From Blastocatellia bacterium (GTDB lineage Bacteria > Acidobacteriota > Blastocatellia > Chloracidobacteriales > JADJPF01), in the NCBI GenBank assembly GCA_016713405.1, contig JADJPF010000027.1:124001-188000 (forward strand): a stretch of DNA of 64,000 nt, given 5' to 3'. This document shows, one piece after another, positions 9,943-18,563 of this stretch. Position 1 is the first letter of the stretch. The number at the start of each line of letters is the position of its first letter. The position numbers and the translations under genes are program-made. A model generated the notes under the pieces. It was not told the origin of the DNA. It did no database searches and saw nothing but the letters and a program-made list of their open reading frames with translations.

Positions 9943-9962
9943 CCTACTCATTTTGAATAGGT
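9912..9962 (+). promoter_or_regulatory. Long stem-loop across the ntrC-like stop codon
   Basis: 9912-9926 pairs with 9948-9962 over 15 base pairs with one G-U pair and a 21-base loop that contains the TAG stop. No T tract follows, so it is not a classical terminator. It could stabilise the message or set its 3' end. Confidence 0.5.
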
Positions 9963-10099
9963 AAAACCTAATAAAACAAGCTTTTATTAAATTCTGGAAA
10001 ATTCTATAACTTTAGCTCACAAAAAATAGTTTTTATTAGCCATTATTAATCAATAAGTTACACTGTTAAAACTTAAAAAGTATTACTATGTTTTATCTA

Positions 10100-10115
10100 T
10101 GGCATAAATATTGCT
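10100..10115 (+). promoter_or_regulatory. Candidate sigma-54 promoter (-24/-12)
   Basis: TGGCATAAATATTGCT. It has GG at -24 and GC at -12 with exact sigma-54 spacing and matches TGGCA...TTGCT; only the sixth and seventh bases depart from TGGCACG. Transcription would start near 10127, 41 bases before the receiver-PATAN-roadblock gene. The gene just upstream encodes an NtrC-type activator with GAFTGA. An inverted repeat (TAAGTT with AACTTA, 10054-10075) lies above it and could be an activator site. Confidence 0.7.
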
Positions 10116-10167
10116 GTAGGTAATGATATCATTAAACTAGCAGATTATATTGTAGGAAAAATAAATA

Positions 10168-11331
10168 ATGATTACTGTCTTAATAGTAGATGATGAAGCA
10201 TTATTCTTAGCTAGTTTAGTGGAGGGTCTTTCAAAATACTCAAATGAGTTTCAAGTAAAAACAGCATCAAATGGGCTAGATGCCTTATCAATCCTTGATA
10301 GCTATAACATTGATTTAGTAATAACAGACCTAAAAATGCCAACAATGGATGGCTTTCAATTAATAGCAGAAATGATGGAAACCTATCCGCTAATTCCAGT
10401 TGTTGTAATGACAGCTTTTGGCACTAGTACAATGGAAGATCAGCTTTCTCAATTTGGAATTCTAGGCTTTCTTGAAAAGCCTATAGATCTTTATGGGCTT
10501 ACAGAGAAAATACGAAGTTATCGAGCTATTGCAATAAAAGGTCATATTCAAGGAATAACACTTTTTAGCTTTCTTCAACTTGTTGAAATAGAACAAAAAA
10601 CACTTTCATTAAAAATCTTATCTGAACAAAAAGAAGGATATCTTTTTTTTGTAGAAGGAAAGCTTATACATGCTCGGTATGAAATTTATCAAGGAGAAGA
10701 AGCCGCTTGTAAAATAGTTTGTTGGGAAAATGTTGAAATAGAAATAATAGAAAAATTTAAAAAGGTAAAACCTACAATCCAAAATTCTCTTACCAATCTT
10801 TTGATGGAAGCAGCTAGGTTAAAAGATGAAGCAGATAGGCAAGCAGAAAATTTTGAAGAAAAAGATTTAATTTTTTTGGAAGATTCTCAAATTAGTACAG
10901 AAAATTACTCTAAGAGTATCAGCGAATTAACTTTAATATCCGAAAACACAATAGGAAAGGAAATAAACATGGCAGGCAATATTAATCAAACTCTCAGCGA
11001 ATTTATGCAAATAGATGGAGCAATGGCAATGGCTCTGGTTGACTCTAAAAGTGGAATGGCTCTTGGAACAATAGGTAGTGGTATAAATCTTGAACTTGCA
11101 GCAGCAGGTAATAGTGAAGTAATTCGGGCTAAAATGAAAGTTATGGCAAATTTAGGTCTAAAAGATAAAATTGAAGATATTTTGATTAGTTTAGGAAGCC
11201 AATATCATCTTATTAGACCGCTATCAAACCACCCACATCTATTTATTTATATGGTACTTAATAGAGCGCAATCAAACCTTGCTCTTGCACGTCATAAGCT
11301 AGCAGAAGGTGAAAAACAACTTGAAGTTTAA
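10168..11331 (+). CDS. Receiver-PATAN-roadblock/LC7 protein
   Basis: 387 aa, cytoplasmic. Receiver domain 1-118 with DDE at 8-10, phosphoacceptor D54 (ITDLKMP) and K in LEKPI. A PATAN (DUF4388) domain follows at about 125-215 (IQGITLFSFLQLVEIE, LFFVEGKLIHA). After an acidic, charged linker, a roadblock/LC7-like domain occupies about 268-387 (DGAMAMALVDSKSGMALG, LISLGSQYHLIRPL). PATAN and roadblock modules occur together in bacterial small-GTPase and motility circuits, so the receiver may switch partner binding; no GTPase gene is in this window. The candidate sigma-54 promoter upstream ties it to the two-component pair. An internal start at 10969 could also release the roadblock domain alone. 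Confidence 0.85.
   Translation: MITVLIVDDEALFLASLVEGLSKYSNEFQVKTASNGLDALSILDSYNIDLVITDLKMPTMDGFQLIAEMMETYPLIPVVVMTAFGTSTMEDQLSQFGILGFLEKPIDLYGLTEKIRSYRAIAIKGHIQGITLFSFLQLVEIEQKTLSLKILSEQKEGYLFFVEGKLIHARYEIYQGEEAACKIVCWENVEIEIIEKFKKVKPTIQNSLTNLLMEAARLKDEADRQAENFEEKDLIFLEDSQISTENYSKSISELTLISENTIGKEINMAGNINQTLSEFMQIDGAMAMALVDSKSGMALGTIGSGINLELAAAGNSEVIRAKMKVMANLGLKDKIEDILISLGSQYHLIRPLSNHPHLFIYMVLNRAQSNLALARHKLAEGEKQLEV
10969..11331 (+). CDS. Possible internal-start roadblock/LC7 protein
   Basis: In frame inside the receiver-PATAN gene, ATG 10969 is preceded by AGGAAAGG at 10953-10960 with 8 bases of spacing, and begins exactly at the domain boundary (MAGNINQTLSEFMQIDGAMA). Free-standing roadblock proteins of about 120 aa starting with this type of sequence are known to me. 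The cell may therefore make both the full receiver protein and a separate 120 aa roadblock subunit from one gene. This is inference from the ribosome-site match and the domain edge; a plain fused protein is equally possible. Confidence 0.4.
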   Translation: MAGNINQTLSEFMQIDGAMAMALVDSKSGMALGTIGSGINLELAAAGNSEVIRAKMKVMANLGLKDKIEDILISLGSQYHLIRPLSNHPHLFIYMVLNRAQSNLALARHKLAEGEKQLEV

Positions 11332-11340
11332 TTTAATAAT

Positions 11341-11377
11341 TGTAAAAAATAGACCAGTTTCAACTGGTCTATTTTTA
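11341..11377. terminator. Bidirectional terminator between convergent genes
   Basis: AAAAAATAGACCAGTT and AACTGGTCTATTTTT around TC: a near-perfect hairpin with A-rich and T-rich flanks on both sides, able to serve the receiver gene and the facing hydrolase gene. Confidence 0.88.
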
Positions 11378-11400
11378 GTTTATTTAGTTTATTTAGTTTA
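11374..11400. repeat. 9-base tandem repeat
   Basis: Three exact copies of TTTAGTTTA followed by a partial copy. The last full unit holds the hydrolase stop codon. Probably slipped-strand expansion with no function. Confidence 0.8.
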
Positions 11401-12867
11401 TTTATTAACACTTACTCTAGCTAAAATCCAATCTCCAACTTCTTTTAATGCTACAGGAGCAAAGGTTTCCTCTATTGAGCCATATTCAGTTGGCGAACCT
11501 GTTTTAGCAGTTTGAAATAGGTGATTTAAGTTAGGAAAACTTTTTATTTGAAAATCCTTGTTTTTAGCTTCTTTTAAGGCTTTTTCAATTTCTGATAAGT
11601 TTTCTTGGTAAGGAACTTGTAAATCTTTCTCTCCATTAACAGCTAAAACAGGACATTTAACGTTTTTTAATGTTGGTCTAGGGTCATATTCTAAAAAGAA
11701 ACGAAACCAACTAGAAACAAAACGCCCAAGACTAGACTCTATTTGCGCATCAGTTATATCTGCTGGAATACCAAGAGCTTGTTTTTCTTCTTTGCTAAAT
11801 TTAGCATAAAATTTCTTAGATTCTTCTACTAGTTTCTTTTTAGCTATAACATCATCTTTTTCTGCTTTTAAGATTTGAAAAGAAATTTCTTGTAACTCTT
11901 GACTACTTGCAATGGCCTGATCGCTTGCTCCACCTGCTTTAGCAATTAATGCACCTTGAAGTTTGATAATCTCACTACCTGTTAAACCAGGGCCAGCTAG
12001 CAAAACTATAAAAGCAATATCTGTTGACTTAGTTGCTACCATTGGAGCAATAATGCCGCCTTCACTATGACCAATTAGACCTATTTGTTTTGGGTTTATA
12101 CTTTTATGAGTCTTCAAAAATTCAACACCAGCTAAAACATCTTCAGCATAATTTTCGCTAGTTTCTGTAGCAACATTCTTGGATGAACCTCCAACACCCC
12201 TGTCATCAACCCTTAATACTGCAATTCCTTGACGAGTTAAATAATCAGATAAAACTAAAAAGGGCTTATGTCCAAAAATTTCTTCGTCCCGATTTTGAGG
12301 GCCTGAACCAGTAATTAAAATTACTGCCGCAAAAGGAGCTTTACTTGCTTTTGGTAAGCTAAGTGTTCCTGCTAGCTTGATTGCATCTTTTTTGTTTTCA
12401 TAGCTAACTTCTTGTTCCTCATAAGGATAAGGTGTTTTAGGGTGTTGAGGGCGATTTAGTGTAACTGGCGCGTCTTGACGCTTAAAAGTAAGTGGGAATT
12501 TACCTTGGCCTTGCTTAAATTCTCCCACAATTTCGCCATTTTCTAACTTTCCAGTAAAAGTAATACCAAATTGCTTGGCTTCAAAATTTACTGCTCCTTC
12601 TTGATAAGTAATTTTATCTATTGCTAGATCTTTTGCTCCTTGATCAATACTGTCAAAAGTTGCTGTAAAACTTCCATCATCTTTAGCTACAATCTTTAGC
12701 CCTAATCGCAGCTTAATAGCATTTATCTCTAATGTGCCTAACCAATTACCCGCAATCGTTTTCTCTGCTGGCTGTGCTAAAGCTATATTACCTAAAAGCA
12801 ATATTGTAGATAATATAAAGAATAATGAAATAATCTTAGATATTGCTACTGAACTAGTTATTTGCAT
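11398..12867 (-). CDS. Secreted alpha/beta hydrolase with lipocalin-like N-domain
   Basis: 489 aa. A signal peptide (1-31, ending ALAQP) leads to a beta-rich domain (about 38-130; GNWLGTLEI...LRLGLKI) common at the front of these enzymes. The alpha/beta-hydrolase domain (about 150-489) has the oxyanion region ITGSGPQNRD, nucleophile motif GHSEGG, acid in VNGEKDLQVP and histidine in PNLNHLF. The family includes dienelactone-hydrolase and S33-like esterases or peptidases; the substrate cannot be told from sequence. It should act in the periplasm. AGAGG precedes the ATG. A 24-base inverted repeat lies 33-56 bases upstream and probably controls it. Confidence 0.85.
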   Translation of the reverse strand: MQITSSVAISKIISLFFILSTILLLGNIALAQPAEKTIAGNWLGTLEINAIKLRLGLKIVAKDDGSFTATFDSIDQGAKDLAIDKITYQEGAVNFEAKQFGITFTGKLENGEIVGEFKQGQGKFPLTFKRQDAPVTLNRPQHPKTPYPYEEQEVSYENKKDAIKLAGTLSLPKASKAPFAAVILITGSGPQNRDEEIFGHKPFLVLSDYLTRQGIAVLRVDDRGVGGSSKNVATETSENYAEDVLAGVEFLKTHKSINPKQIGLIGHSEGGIIAPMVATKSTDIAFIVLLAGPGLTGSEIIKLQGALIAKAGGASDQAIASSQELQEISFQILKAEKDDVIAKKKLVEESKKFYAKFSKEEKQALGIPADITDAQIESSLGRFVSSWFRFFLEYDPRPTLKNVKCPVLAVNGEKDLQVPYQENLSEIEKALKEAKNKDFQIKSFPNLNHLFQTAKTGSPTEYGSIEETFAPVALKEVGDWILARVSVNK

Positions 12868-12899
12868 TTGCTTTACCTCTAATTTTTAATTGCTATTTT

Positions 12900-12923
12900 G
12901 TATAGTGTATACGGACACTATAC
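12900..12923. promoter_or_regulatory. Inverted-repeat operator candidate
   Basis: GTATAGTGT-ATACGG-ACACTATAC: 9-base perfect arms around a 6-base centre, 33 bases upstream of the hydrolase ATG on its coding side. It overlaps where a promoter would sit. The form suits a dimeric GntR-, PadR- or TetR-type repressor; no such regulator is encoded nearby. Confidence 0.6.
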
Positions 12924-13032
12924 ACTTAAAATAATTAGAAGGCAATAAAAATATAGAAAAATTATTATAAAGTCATAAAATATTTTTAGTACTTAAAATA
13001 AATAGTTGATTATTAGGGGTTTAGTATAAAGA

Positions 13033-13476
13033 CTATTTTTCAAGAATAATCCATTTAGCATCTTTAAGTAAAAACCGCTTTTTCATTTTTTCTAAATCAC
13101 TTCCTTTGTCAACAGGAATACCAGCTTTAGGTAATTCATTTTCTTTAGGTACAAAAACAGGTAGGTCATCTTTTTCAATTACTATACCTGTAACACGAAG
13201 TTTTTTACCTTGACGAGTGCCTAAATAAAATCCTGAGGGCCAAGCATCTAAATTATCAATCCAGATATCTGGGCCATCGCCTATAAGTAAAGCTCCTAGC
13301 TTAGCGTCTACTGCTGTACCTTCTACAGTAATTTCTTTATTAAGATAATTTGCCCAATTCATAGGCCAGGCGATCAAGGATGCTCCATTGTTAATATTAT
13401 TTACAGGTTTATTATTAGCACAATTGCTTAAAGACATTGCTAAAACAGCTATTAAACTAATAAAAAGTAGTTTCAT
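13033..13476 (-). CDS. Predicted lipoprotein, OB-fold-like
   Basis: 147 aa. An N-terminal signal ends in the lipobox LSNC (C19), so it is probably lipid-anchored. The mature part is beta-rich (KEITVEGTAVDAKLGALLIGD...WIDNLDAW...KLRVTGIVIEKDDLPVF), a pattern like small OB-fold proteins that carry 'vtGtV...g..l' strands. There is no catalytic signature. It lies 165 bases upstream of the hydrolase gene on the same strand; the inverted repeat between them argues for separate promoters. Function unknown. Confidence 0.7.
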   Translation of the reverse strand: MKLLFISLIAVLAMSLSNCANNKPVNNINNGASLIAWPMNWANYLNKEITVEGTAVDAKLGALLIGDGPDIWIDNLDAWPSGFYLGTRQGKKLRVTGIVIEKDDLPVFVPKENELPKAGIPVDKGSDLEKMKKRFLLKDAKWIILEK

Positions 13477-13596
13477 AAAAATTTTTCCTTAAAATTTATC
13501 TATATTATTTTCATAAAGTAACAAAAATTTAACAGTAACAACAAGGAAAATATCTGTTAAAATCTTTTTGCCATATAAAAATTTGTTGGGCATTAG

Positions 13597-13626
13597 TTGA
13601 CAAGGAATAAATTTAAATTGTAAAAC
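13597..13626 (+). promoter_or_regulatory. Possible sigma-70 promoter for the transglycosylase
   Basis: A perfect TTGACA at 13597-13602, then an 18-base spacer and TAAAAC (four of six matches to TATAAT). The -10 is weak, so confidence is modest. Confidence 0.4.
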
Positions 13627-13698
13627 TTACTTTTCATAAGCAACCTTTAACTAAATCCAATAATATAAATAATAACAACTAATAAATTGAGATATTAC

Positions 13699-14361
13699 AT
13701 GAAGATTTATAAAGTCGCCTTGGTAATATTATTTTTATGTTCAATCATCGCGTTAAGCGGCTATTTTTGGCATTATCATCACATTCATCAATATGATCCA
13801 ATGATTACACGTATTGCTAGCCGATATGGACTTGACCCATTGCTAGTAAAATCACTTATTTATGAGGAATCATATTTTAAGAAAGATGCTCGTTCTAATG
13901 CTGGGGCCATAGGATTAATGCAGGTTACTCCAATTACAGTTAAAGAATGGACTAGACAAACCAATCAAGATGACTTAAATAAAGCTTTTCCTAATGCTAG
14001 TGAAAATAGAGATATTAAGACAAGTTCTTCAGATTTGGAAAAATTACTAACATATCCAGAAATCAATTTGCAGTTAGGATGTTGGTATCTAGATAATTTG
14101 ATGAAAAGATATTCTAATTTAGATGATGCTTTACCTATGGTTTTAGCTAGTTATAATGCTGGGCCATCACATGCTCAACGTTGGCAACAACTTACTTATC
14201 AAAAGGAAAAAAATAGAAAAAATAAATATAGAGATCTTTACTTAGAACAAATAGACTTTCCAGAAACAAAACGCTATGTTAATAGTGTTTTAGTACGCTA
14301 TAACAAACAAAAACAAACCTTTGAAGATTCAAATACTATTAGCTGGATTTTTAAGCAATAG
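13699..14361 (+). CDS. Lytic transglycosylase (SLT domain)
   Basis: 220 aa from ATG 13699; an in-frame TTG four codons earlier is less likely. One N-terminal membrane helix or uncleaved signal (about 5-27) is followed by an SLT domain: ITRIASRYGLDPLLVKSLIYEESYF (catalytic Glu within YEESYF), NAGAIGLMQVTP, INLQLGCWYLDNL and LASYNAGP. These enzymes cleave the glycan strand of peptidoglycan to form 1,6-anhydro ends. It probably acts in the periplasm attached to the inner membrane and is shorter than Slt70, close to the MltC/EmtA-type domain alone. Confidence 0.92.
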   Translation: MKIYKVALVILFLCSIIALSGYFWHYHHIHQYDPMITRIASRYGLDPLLVKSLIYEESYFKKDARSNAGAIGLMQVTPITVKEWTRQTNQDDLNKAFPNASENRDIKTSSSDLEKLLTYPEINLQLGCWYLDNLMKRYSNLDDALPMVLASYNAGPSHAQRWQQLTYQKEKNRKNKYRDLYLEQIDFPETKRYVNSVLVRYNKQKQTFEDSNTISWIFKQ

Positions 14362-14441
14362 GTTTGTCACCCCATTCTAAGCTATGCTATATTAGCAATT
14401 TAACTAAATAAACACTTTGTAAATAAAAGAAAGAAAAACTA

Positions 14442-16100
14442 GTGTCTAATAGAGTAGAGATTCTTCCAATTGGTGGCCTAGGTGAATTTGGGATGAATTG
14501 CCTAGCAATTCGTTATCAAGATGAAATTATTATTGTTGATGCTGGGCTAATGTTTCCTGACCCTCATTACTGGGGTGTAGATATTATTGTTCCAGATTTT
14601 AGCTATTTAGAAGAAAACCGCGATAAAGTGCGTGCATTAATTCTGACACATAGTCATGAAGATCATATTGGATCAGTTCCTTTTTTGCTAAAAGCAATAA
14701 ATATTCCTGTTTATAGCACCCCTTATACTGCTGCCGTGCTTGCTTCTAAACTGGACGAGCATAATTTATTAGATGAAGTATTAATACATACTGTAAAACC
14801 AAAGCAAATTATTGACCTTGAACCATTTCAAATTGAATTTATTCGAGTTTCTCATTCCACTACAGATTGTGCTGCTTTAGCTATTCGTACACCTGTTGGA
14901 GTAATTATTCATACAGGAGATTTTAAGTTTGATGAAACTCCTGTTTGTGGCAGTCCAATAGATATTGCTTCGCTACGTCGATATGGGGATGAAGGAGTTT
15001 TGGCACTGCTTTCAGATTCTACTAATGTTGAACGTCCTGGCCGGATGTACTCAGAAAAAGATGTAATTCCTGCGCTTGAAAATATTTTTGATAAAACTTC
15101 AGGTAGAATAATTGTTAGTTGCTTTACTTCAAGTATTCACCGAATACAAATTATTTTTGATTTAGCCAAAACCTTTCGGCGTAGGGTGACTGTTATTGGC
15201 CGTAGCATGATCCGTAATATTGATACAGCAGAAAGCATGCGTTATTTAGATATACCTGATGGAATTTTAATTACTCCTGCTGATGCACAGCGTCTTGCAC
15301 CACATCAAGTAACAATGCTAGTAACAGGTTGCCAGGGTGAACCAATGTCAGCACTTTCACGCATGGCAGTAGATAATCATAAACAAGCCAAAATACTTGC
15401 TGGCGATACAGTTGTTCTTTCTGCTAGACAAATTCCAGGTAATGAAAAATCTATTTCTCGTCTAATTAATCATTTATACAAACATCATGCTAAGGTTTAT
15501 GACTCAACAAGTGGCCGTATTCATGTTTCTGGGCATGGTTCACAAGAAGATTTAGAACTAATGCTAGATGCTGTAAGACCAAAATATTTTATTCCTATTC
15601 ATGGAGAATATAGACAACTTTACCAACATAAACAATTTGCTTGTCAGCTTGGTTATAAATCTGACGAAGTTCTACTGGTTGAATCTGGTGATGTTATTGA
15701 GCTACAAAAAGATTCTGTTTCTGTGGTAGGTAAAATTGCTGTTGGACGTAGATATATTGATTCTACAGGTGTTGGAGAAATAGAAGATTTAATTGTTCGT
15801 GACCGTAAGCGTTTAGCTTATGATGGAATTGTTGTTCCTATTGTTGCAATCAATAAAGCTACAGGTTTTATTGATGGAAAATTAGAAATTGTTACTAGAG
15901 GAGTTAATATTCCTGATCAAGAAAAAGAATATATAGCCAAACTATCAAACTTAATTACTCAAACAATTGCTACTTCTAGCAAAGAAGAAAAACAAGATGA
16001 AATAATAATTAAAGAAAAAATTAGAGTGGAGCTAAAACGCTTTATTCAACGTGGAACAGGATATCGACCAATGATTATCCCTGTTATCTTAGAAACTTAA
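14442..16100 (+). CDS. rnj: Ribonuclease J
   Basis: 552 aa, the full length of the RNase J family (metallo-beta-lactamase/beta-CASP). The metal-binding motif is LTHSHEDHIG, with later ligands in HTGDF and the beta-CASP HxxGH-like segment IHVSGHGS and IPIHGEYRQL. The conserved start is ILPIGGLGEFGMNCLAI. The enzyme acts in the cytoplasm as an RNA 5'-3' exonuclease and endonuclease in decay and maturation. GTG start, with only a weak A/G-rich ribosome site. A shared terminator follows. Confidence 0.95.
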   Translation: MSNRVEILPIGGLGEFGMNCLAIRYQDEIIIVDAGLMFPDPHYWGVDIIVPDFSYLEENRDKVRALILTHSHEDHIGSVPFLLKAINIPVYSTPYTAAVLASKLDEHNLLDEVLIHTVKPKQIIDLEPFQIEFIRVSHSTTDCAALAIRTPVGVIIHTGDFKFDETPVCGSPIDIASLRRYGDEGVLALLSDSTNVERPGRMYSEKDVIPALENIFDKTSGRIIVSCFTSSIHRIQIIFDLAKTFRRRVTVIGRSMIRNIDTAESMRYLDIPDGILITPADAQRLAPHQVTMLVTGCQGEPMSALSRMAVDNHKQAKILAGDTVVLSARQIPGNEKSISRLINHLYKHHAKVYDSTSGRIHVSGHGSQEDLELMLDAVRPKYFIPIHGEYRQLYQHKQFACQLGYKSDEVLLVESGDVIELQKDSVSVVGKIAVGRRYIDSTGVGEIEDLIVRDRKRLAYDGIVVPIVAINKATGFIDGKLEIVTRGVNIPDQEKEYIAKLSNLITQTIATSSKEEKQDEIIIKEKIRVELKRFIQRGTGYRPMIIPVILET

Positions 16101-16131
16101 AAGCCCTAGCAAACTTACTAGGGCTTTGCAA
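16097..16131. terminator. Bidirectional terminator
   Basis: AAAGCCCTAG and CTAGGGCTTT around an 8-base loop, between the RNase J gene and a facing kinase gene. A and T flanks suit both directions. Confidence 0.85.
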
Positions 16132-16165
16132 AAAAATGTTAATTTCTAACACTTCTTAGAAGAAC

Positions 16166-18193
16166 TTATGGGGCGTTTTCTACATTAGCTCCCTTGTCAT
16201 TTTTCTTACTATCTTCAGAAGTTGAATCTGCTGCTACACGAAAACCTACTTTAACATCTTTATAATCTACAGTATTCCAACTACGAAAAGTTGTAGTAAC
16301 TGATTCTGTAGGAGACTTAAAATGACCTCCACGAACAATTTTATTTCCCTTAAATTTATCCTCTGCTGTAGCTTTTGAGCCTGGATATATTGAATAATCT
16401 GAGTTTGTCCATTCTGCTACATTGCCAGCCATAGCAAAAATACGGAATGGACTTTGATCCTGAGAAAGGCCAGAAGCGTTTACTGGTGCTGCTTCACCTT
16501 TTATTGCAGATTCACCAGATACGGTTCGGTTAGAAGCCCAAATTTTACCCCAAGGATAAACTCTTTCATCTGTACCCCGTGCAGCATATTCCCATTCTTC
16601 CTCTGTAGGTAAACGGAACTTACGACCAGTTTTACCTGAAAGCCATTGACAATAAGCAGTGGCATCAATCCAGCTTATATTTACTACAGGATTATTATCT
16701 GTTCCTGGCGCAAACTCATTATTTTGCCACCCTTCAGGAGCTTGATATTTAGCTTCATCTACAAACTTCTTATATTCCTTATTAGATATTTCATAAGCAC
16801 TTAGCCAAAAGTCTGACACAGATATTGGATGAACAGGAGTTTGGATTAATTCTTCTTTAACTGCAGAATCTTTACCCATCTTAAAAGTATTACCTTTGAT
16901 CCATACCATACCTAATCTATCAAACTCTGGTGGTAAATCGTTAGACCCACTTGTTTGTGTTGTATTAGATTTAATAACAAAAAAATAAACTCCTGCTGCA
17001 CCACCACCCAAGAATAATACTAGCAGTATTACTGCTATAAGAGCTTTAGAACCTTTCTTTTCCTCTACTGCCTCTATTTGAGAATTAGTTTTAGTAAGCT
17101 TACCTGTTTGACGTGGTGTAGGCAGTGGTCGAGGTGTACTAATAGGTTGTAATGGAGAGTTACCAGTAGTAGGTGGGCCACCGCTAGAAGTAACTGCTGT
17201 TAAACCTCCTCCTGAACTAGTAGTTGCTGATTTACCACTAGCAATTAAAGCTTTGTCAAGTTCATCTGAAAGCTCATCTGCTGTTTGTTGACGGTCAGTA
17301 GGACGTTTTGCCATGGCCTTCATTACCACAGTTTCTATTTCTAGTGGTATTTTGGCGTTTACTTCTCTTAGAGGGCGAGGTAAAGCATGAATATGTTTTA
17401 GTGCTAGTGCCATAGAAGAAGCAGCAGTAAAGGGTAAGCTGCCTGTTAAAACTTGATAAAGTGTAACTCCTAAACTATATATATCTGCACGTTTGTCTAA
17501 GTCTAAGCCTTGTGCTTGTTCTGGGGACATATACTGTGGAGTTCCTACTACTAAACCAACTTCTGTAAGTGCGGGGGTGTTAGCATTTTTGTCTGGAGAA
17601 GTAACTTTGGCAATAGAGAAATCTAAAACTTTTACTTGTTCATCTGCTTTACCATAATTAAGAATAATAACATTATCAGGTTTTAAGTCTCGATGAATAA
17701 CATCTTTGTTATGGGCCGCAGCAACAGCAGCACAAATTTGCTTAAAGATTTTAACTGCTTTTGAAACAGACAAAGTTTTTTCGGTTTCTATTACTTTTTG
17801 TAAACTAACACCATCAAGCAATTCCATTACAATAAAAACTGTTTGGTCTTCCGTTACCCCAAAATCCATTACTTGTATTGCATTAGGATGGTTAACTGCT
17901 AGTGCTGCACGAGCTTCACGACGAAATCTTTCTACTGCTTTAGCATCAGAAACTAAACTAGCATGTAATATCTTTATAGCTACATTAGTTTCCATTTTAG
18001 TATGTCTACCACGGTAAACATTACCCATACCACCAGCACCTATACGAGTAACGATTAAGTATTTACCTTCTAGGACTTTGCCTATAAATGGATCACTTTC
18101 TGTTGGGGCATCAATCAAAGGTGTGCCATCATTAGCACAAAATGTGTTGTTTTCAGCATAGGCGGTACTACATACGGGACACTGTTTGCTCAT
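16166..18193 (-). CDS. Zinc-ribbon Ser/Thr kinase fused to FGE-sulfatase domain
   Basis: 675 aa. The N terminus has a zinc ribbon (CPVCSTAYAENNTFCANDG). The kinase domain (about 42-300) has IGAGGMGNVYRG, VAIKIL, HRDLKPDNV, DFSIAKV (DFS instead of DFG) and YMSPEQAQG. A Ser/Pro/Thr linker is followed by one membrane helix (about 385-407). The extracytoplasmic part (about 425-660) is an FGE-sulfatase/SUMF1-type domain: MVWIKGNTFKMG, YEISNKEYKKF, RLPTEEEWEYAARG, AMAGNVAEW, KIVRGGHF and FRS. In kinases this fold is usually a ligand-sensing or scaffold part rather than a formylglycine generator. A good AGGAGA ribosome site decides the start. Confidence 0.9.
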   Translation of the reverse strand: MSKQCPVCSTAYAENNTFCANDGTPLIDAPTESDPFIGKVLEGKYLIVTRIGAGGMGNVYRGRHTKMETNVAIKILHASLVSDAKAVERFRREARAALAVNHPNAIQVMDFGVTEDQTVFIVMELLDGVSLQKVIETEKTLSVSKAVKIFKQICAAVAAAHNKDVIHRDLKPDNVIILNYGKADEQVKVLDFSIAKVTSPDKNANTPALTEVGLVVGTPQYMSPEQAQGLDLDKRADIYSLGVTLYQVLTGSLPFTAASSMALALKHIHALPRPLREVNAKIPLEIETVVMKAMAKRPTDRQQTADELSDELDKALIASGKSATTSSGGGLTAVTSSGGPPTTGNSPLQPISTPRPLPTPRQTGKLTKTNSQIEAVEEKKGSKALIAVILLVLFLGGGAAGVYFFVIKSNTTQTSGSNDLPPEFDRLGMVWIKGNTFKMGKDSAVKEELIQTPVHPISVSDFWLSAYEISNKEYKKFVDEAKYQAPEGWQNNEFAPGTDNNPVVNISWIDATAYCQWLSGKTGRKFRLPTEEEWEYAARGTDERVYPWGKIWASNRTVSGESAIKGEAAPVNASGLSQDQSPFRIFAMAGNVAEWTNSDYSIYPGSKATAEDKFKGNKIVRGGHFKSPTESVTTTFRSWNTVDYKDVKVGFRVAADSTSEDSKKNDKGANVENAP

Positions 18194-18504
18194 AGACTCT
18201 CCTGGCTAGAATCATATAGATAAGAGATTTTTTAACTAGCTAAATAGAAAAATTACTAACTTATCCCTCTGTTATGTTGCTTAATAAAACGGTAAATATA
18301 TGTTTTAGAAGATTTAATAAAAAACCATAAATTGATTTGGTAAAAATTACATTTATCAAATAGGCAAATATAATAATCTATTAAAACCTATATTGCTACT
18401 TTAGTTTGTATTTTAATTAAGCGTTAACCAGTTTTTTATCATAATCTAGGTAAAGATTCTTTTCAAAACAAATTAATAATAAATTAAGCTTTTATTAAGC
18501 TAAA
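18194..18504. other. Intergenic region, no gene seen
   Basis: 311 bases of A+T-rich sequence between the kinase start and the terminator of the patatin gene, both on the minus strand. It should hold the kinase promoter; I see no clear -35/-10 pair or palindrome. Confidence 0.4.
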
Positions 18505-18546
18505 AATAAGGGCTGGACAAGCTTTAAAGCTCGCCCAGCCCTTATT
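18505..18546 (-). terminator. Strong terminator after the patatin gene
   Basis: 12-base perfect stem AATAAGGGCTGG/CCAGCCCTTATT, with a nested AGCTTTAAAGCT palindrome in the loop. The T-rich side (TTTTTAGC) faces the minus strand, downstream of the patatin stop. Confidence 0.9.
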
Positions 18547-18563
18547 AAATTTCTAAATCTTAC

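Noticed and set aside
11374..11400. CRISPR or regulatory meaning of the TTTAGTTTA repeat
   Set aside because: The unit is 9 bases without spacers and low in complexity; no cas genes are in the window.
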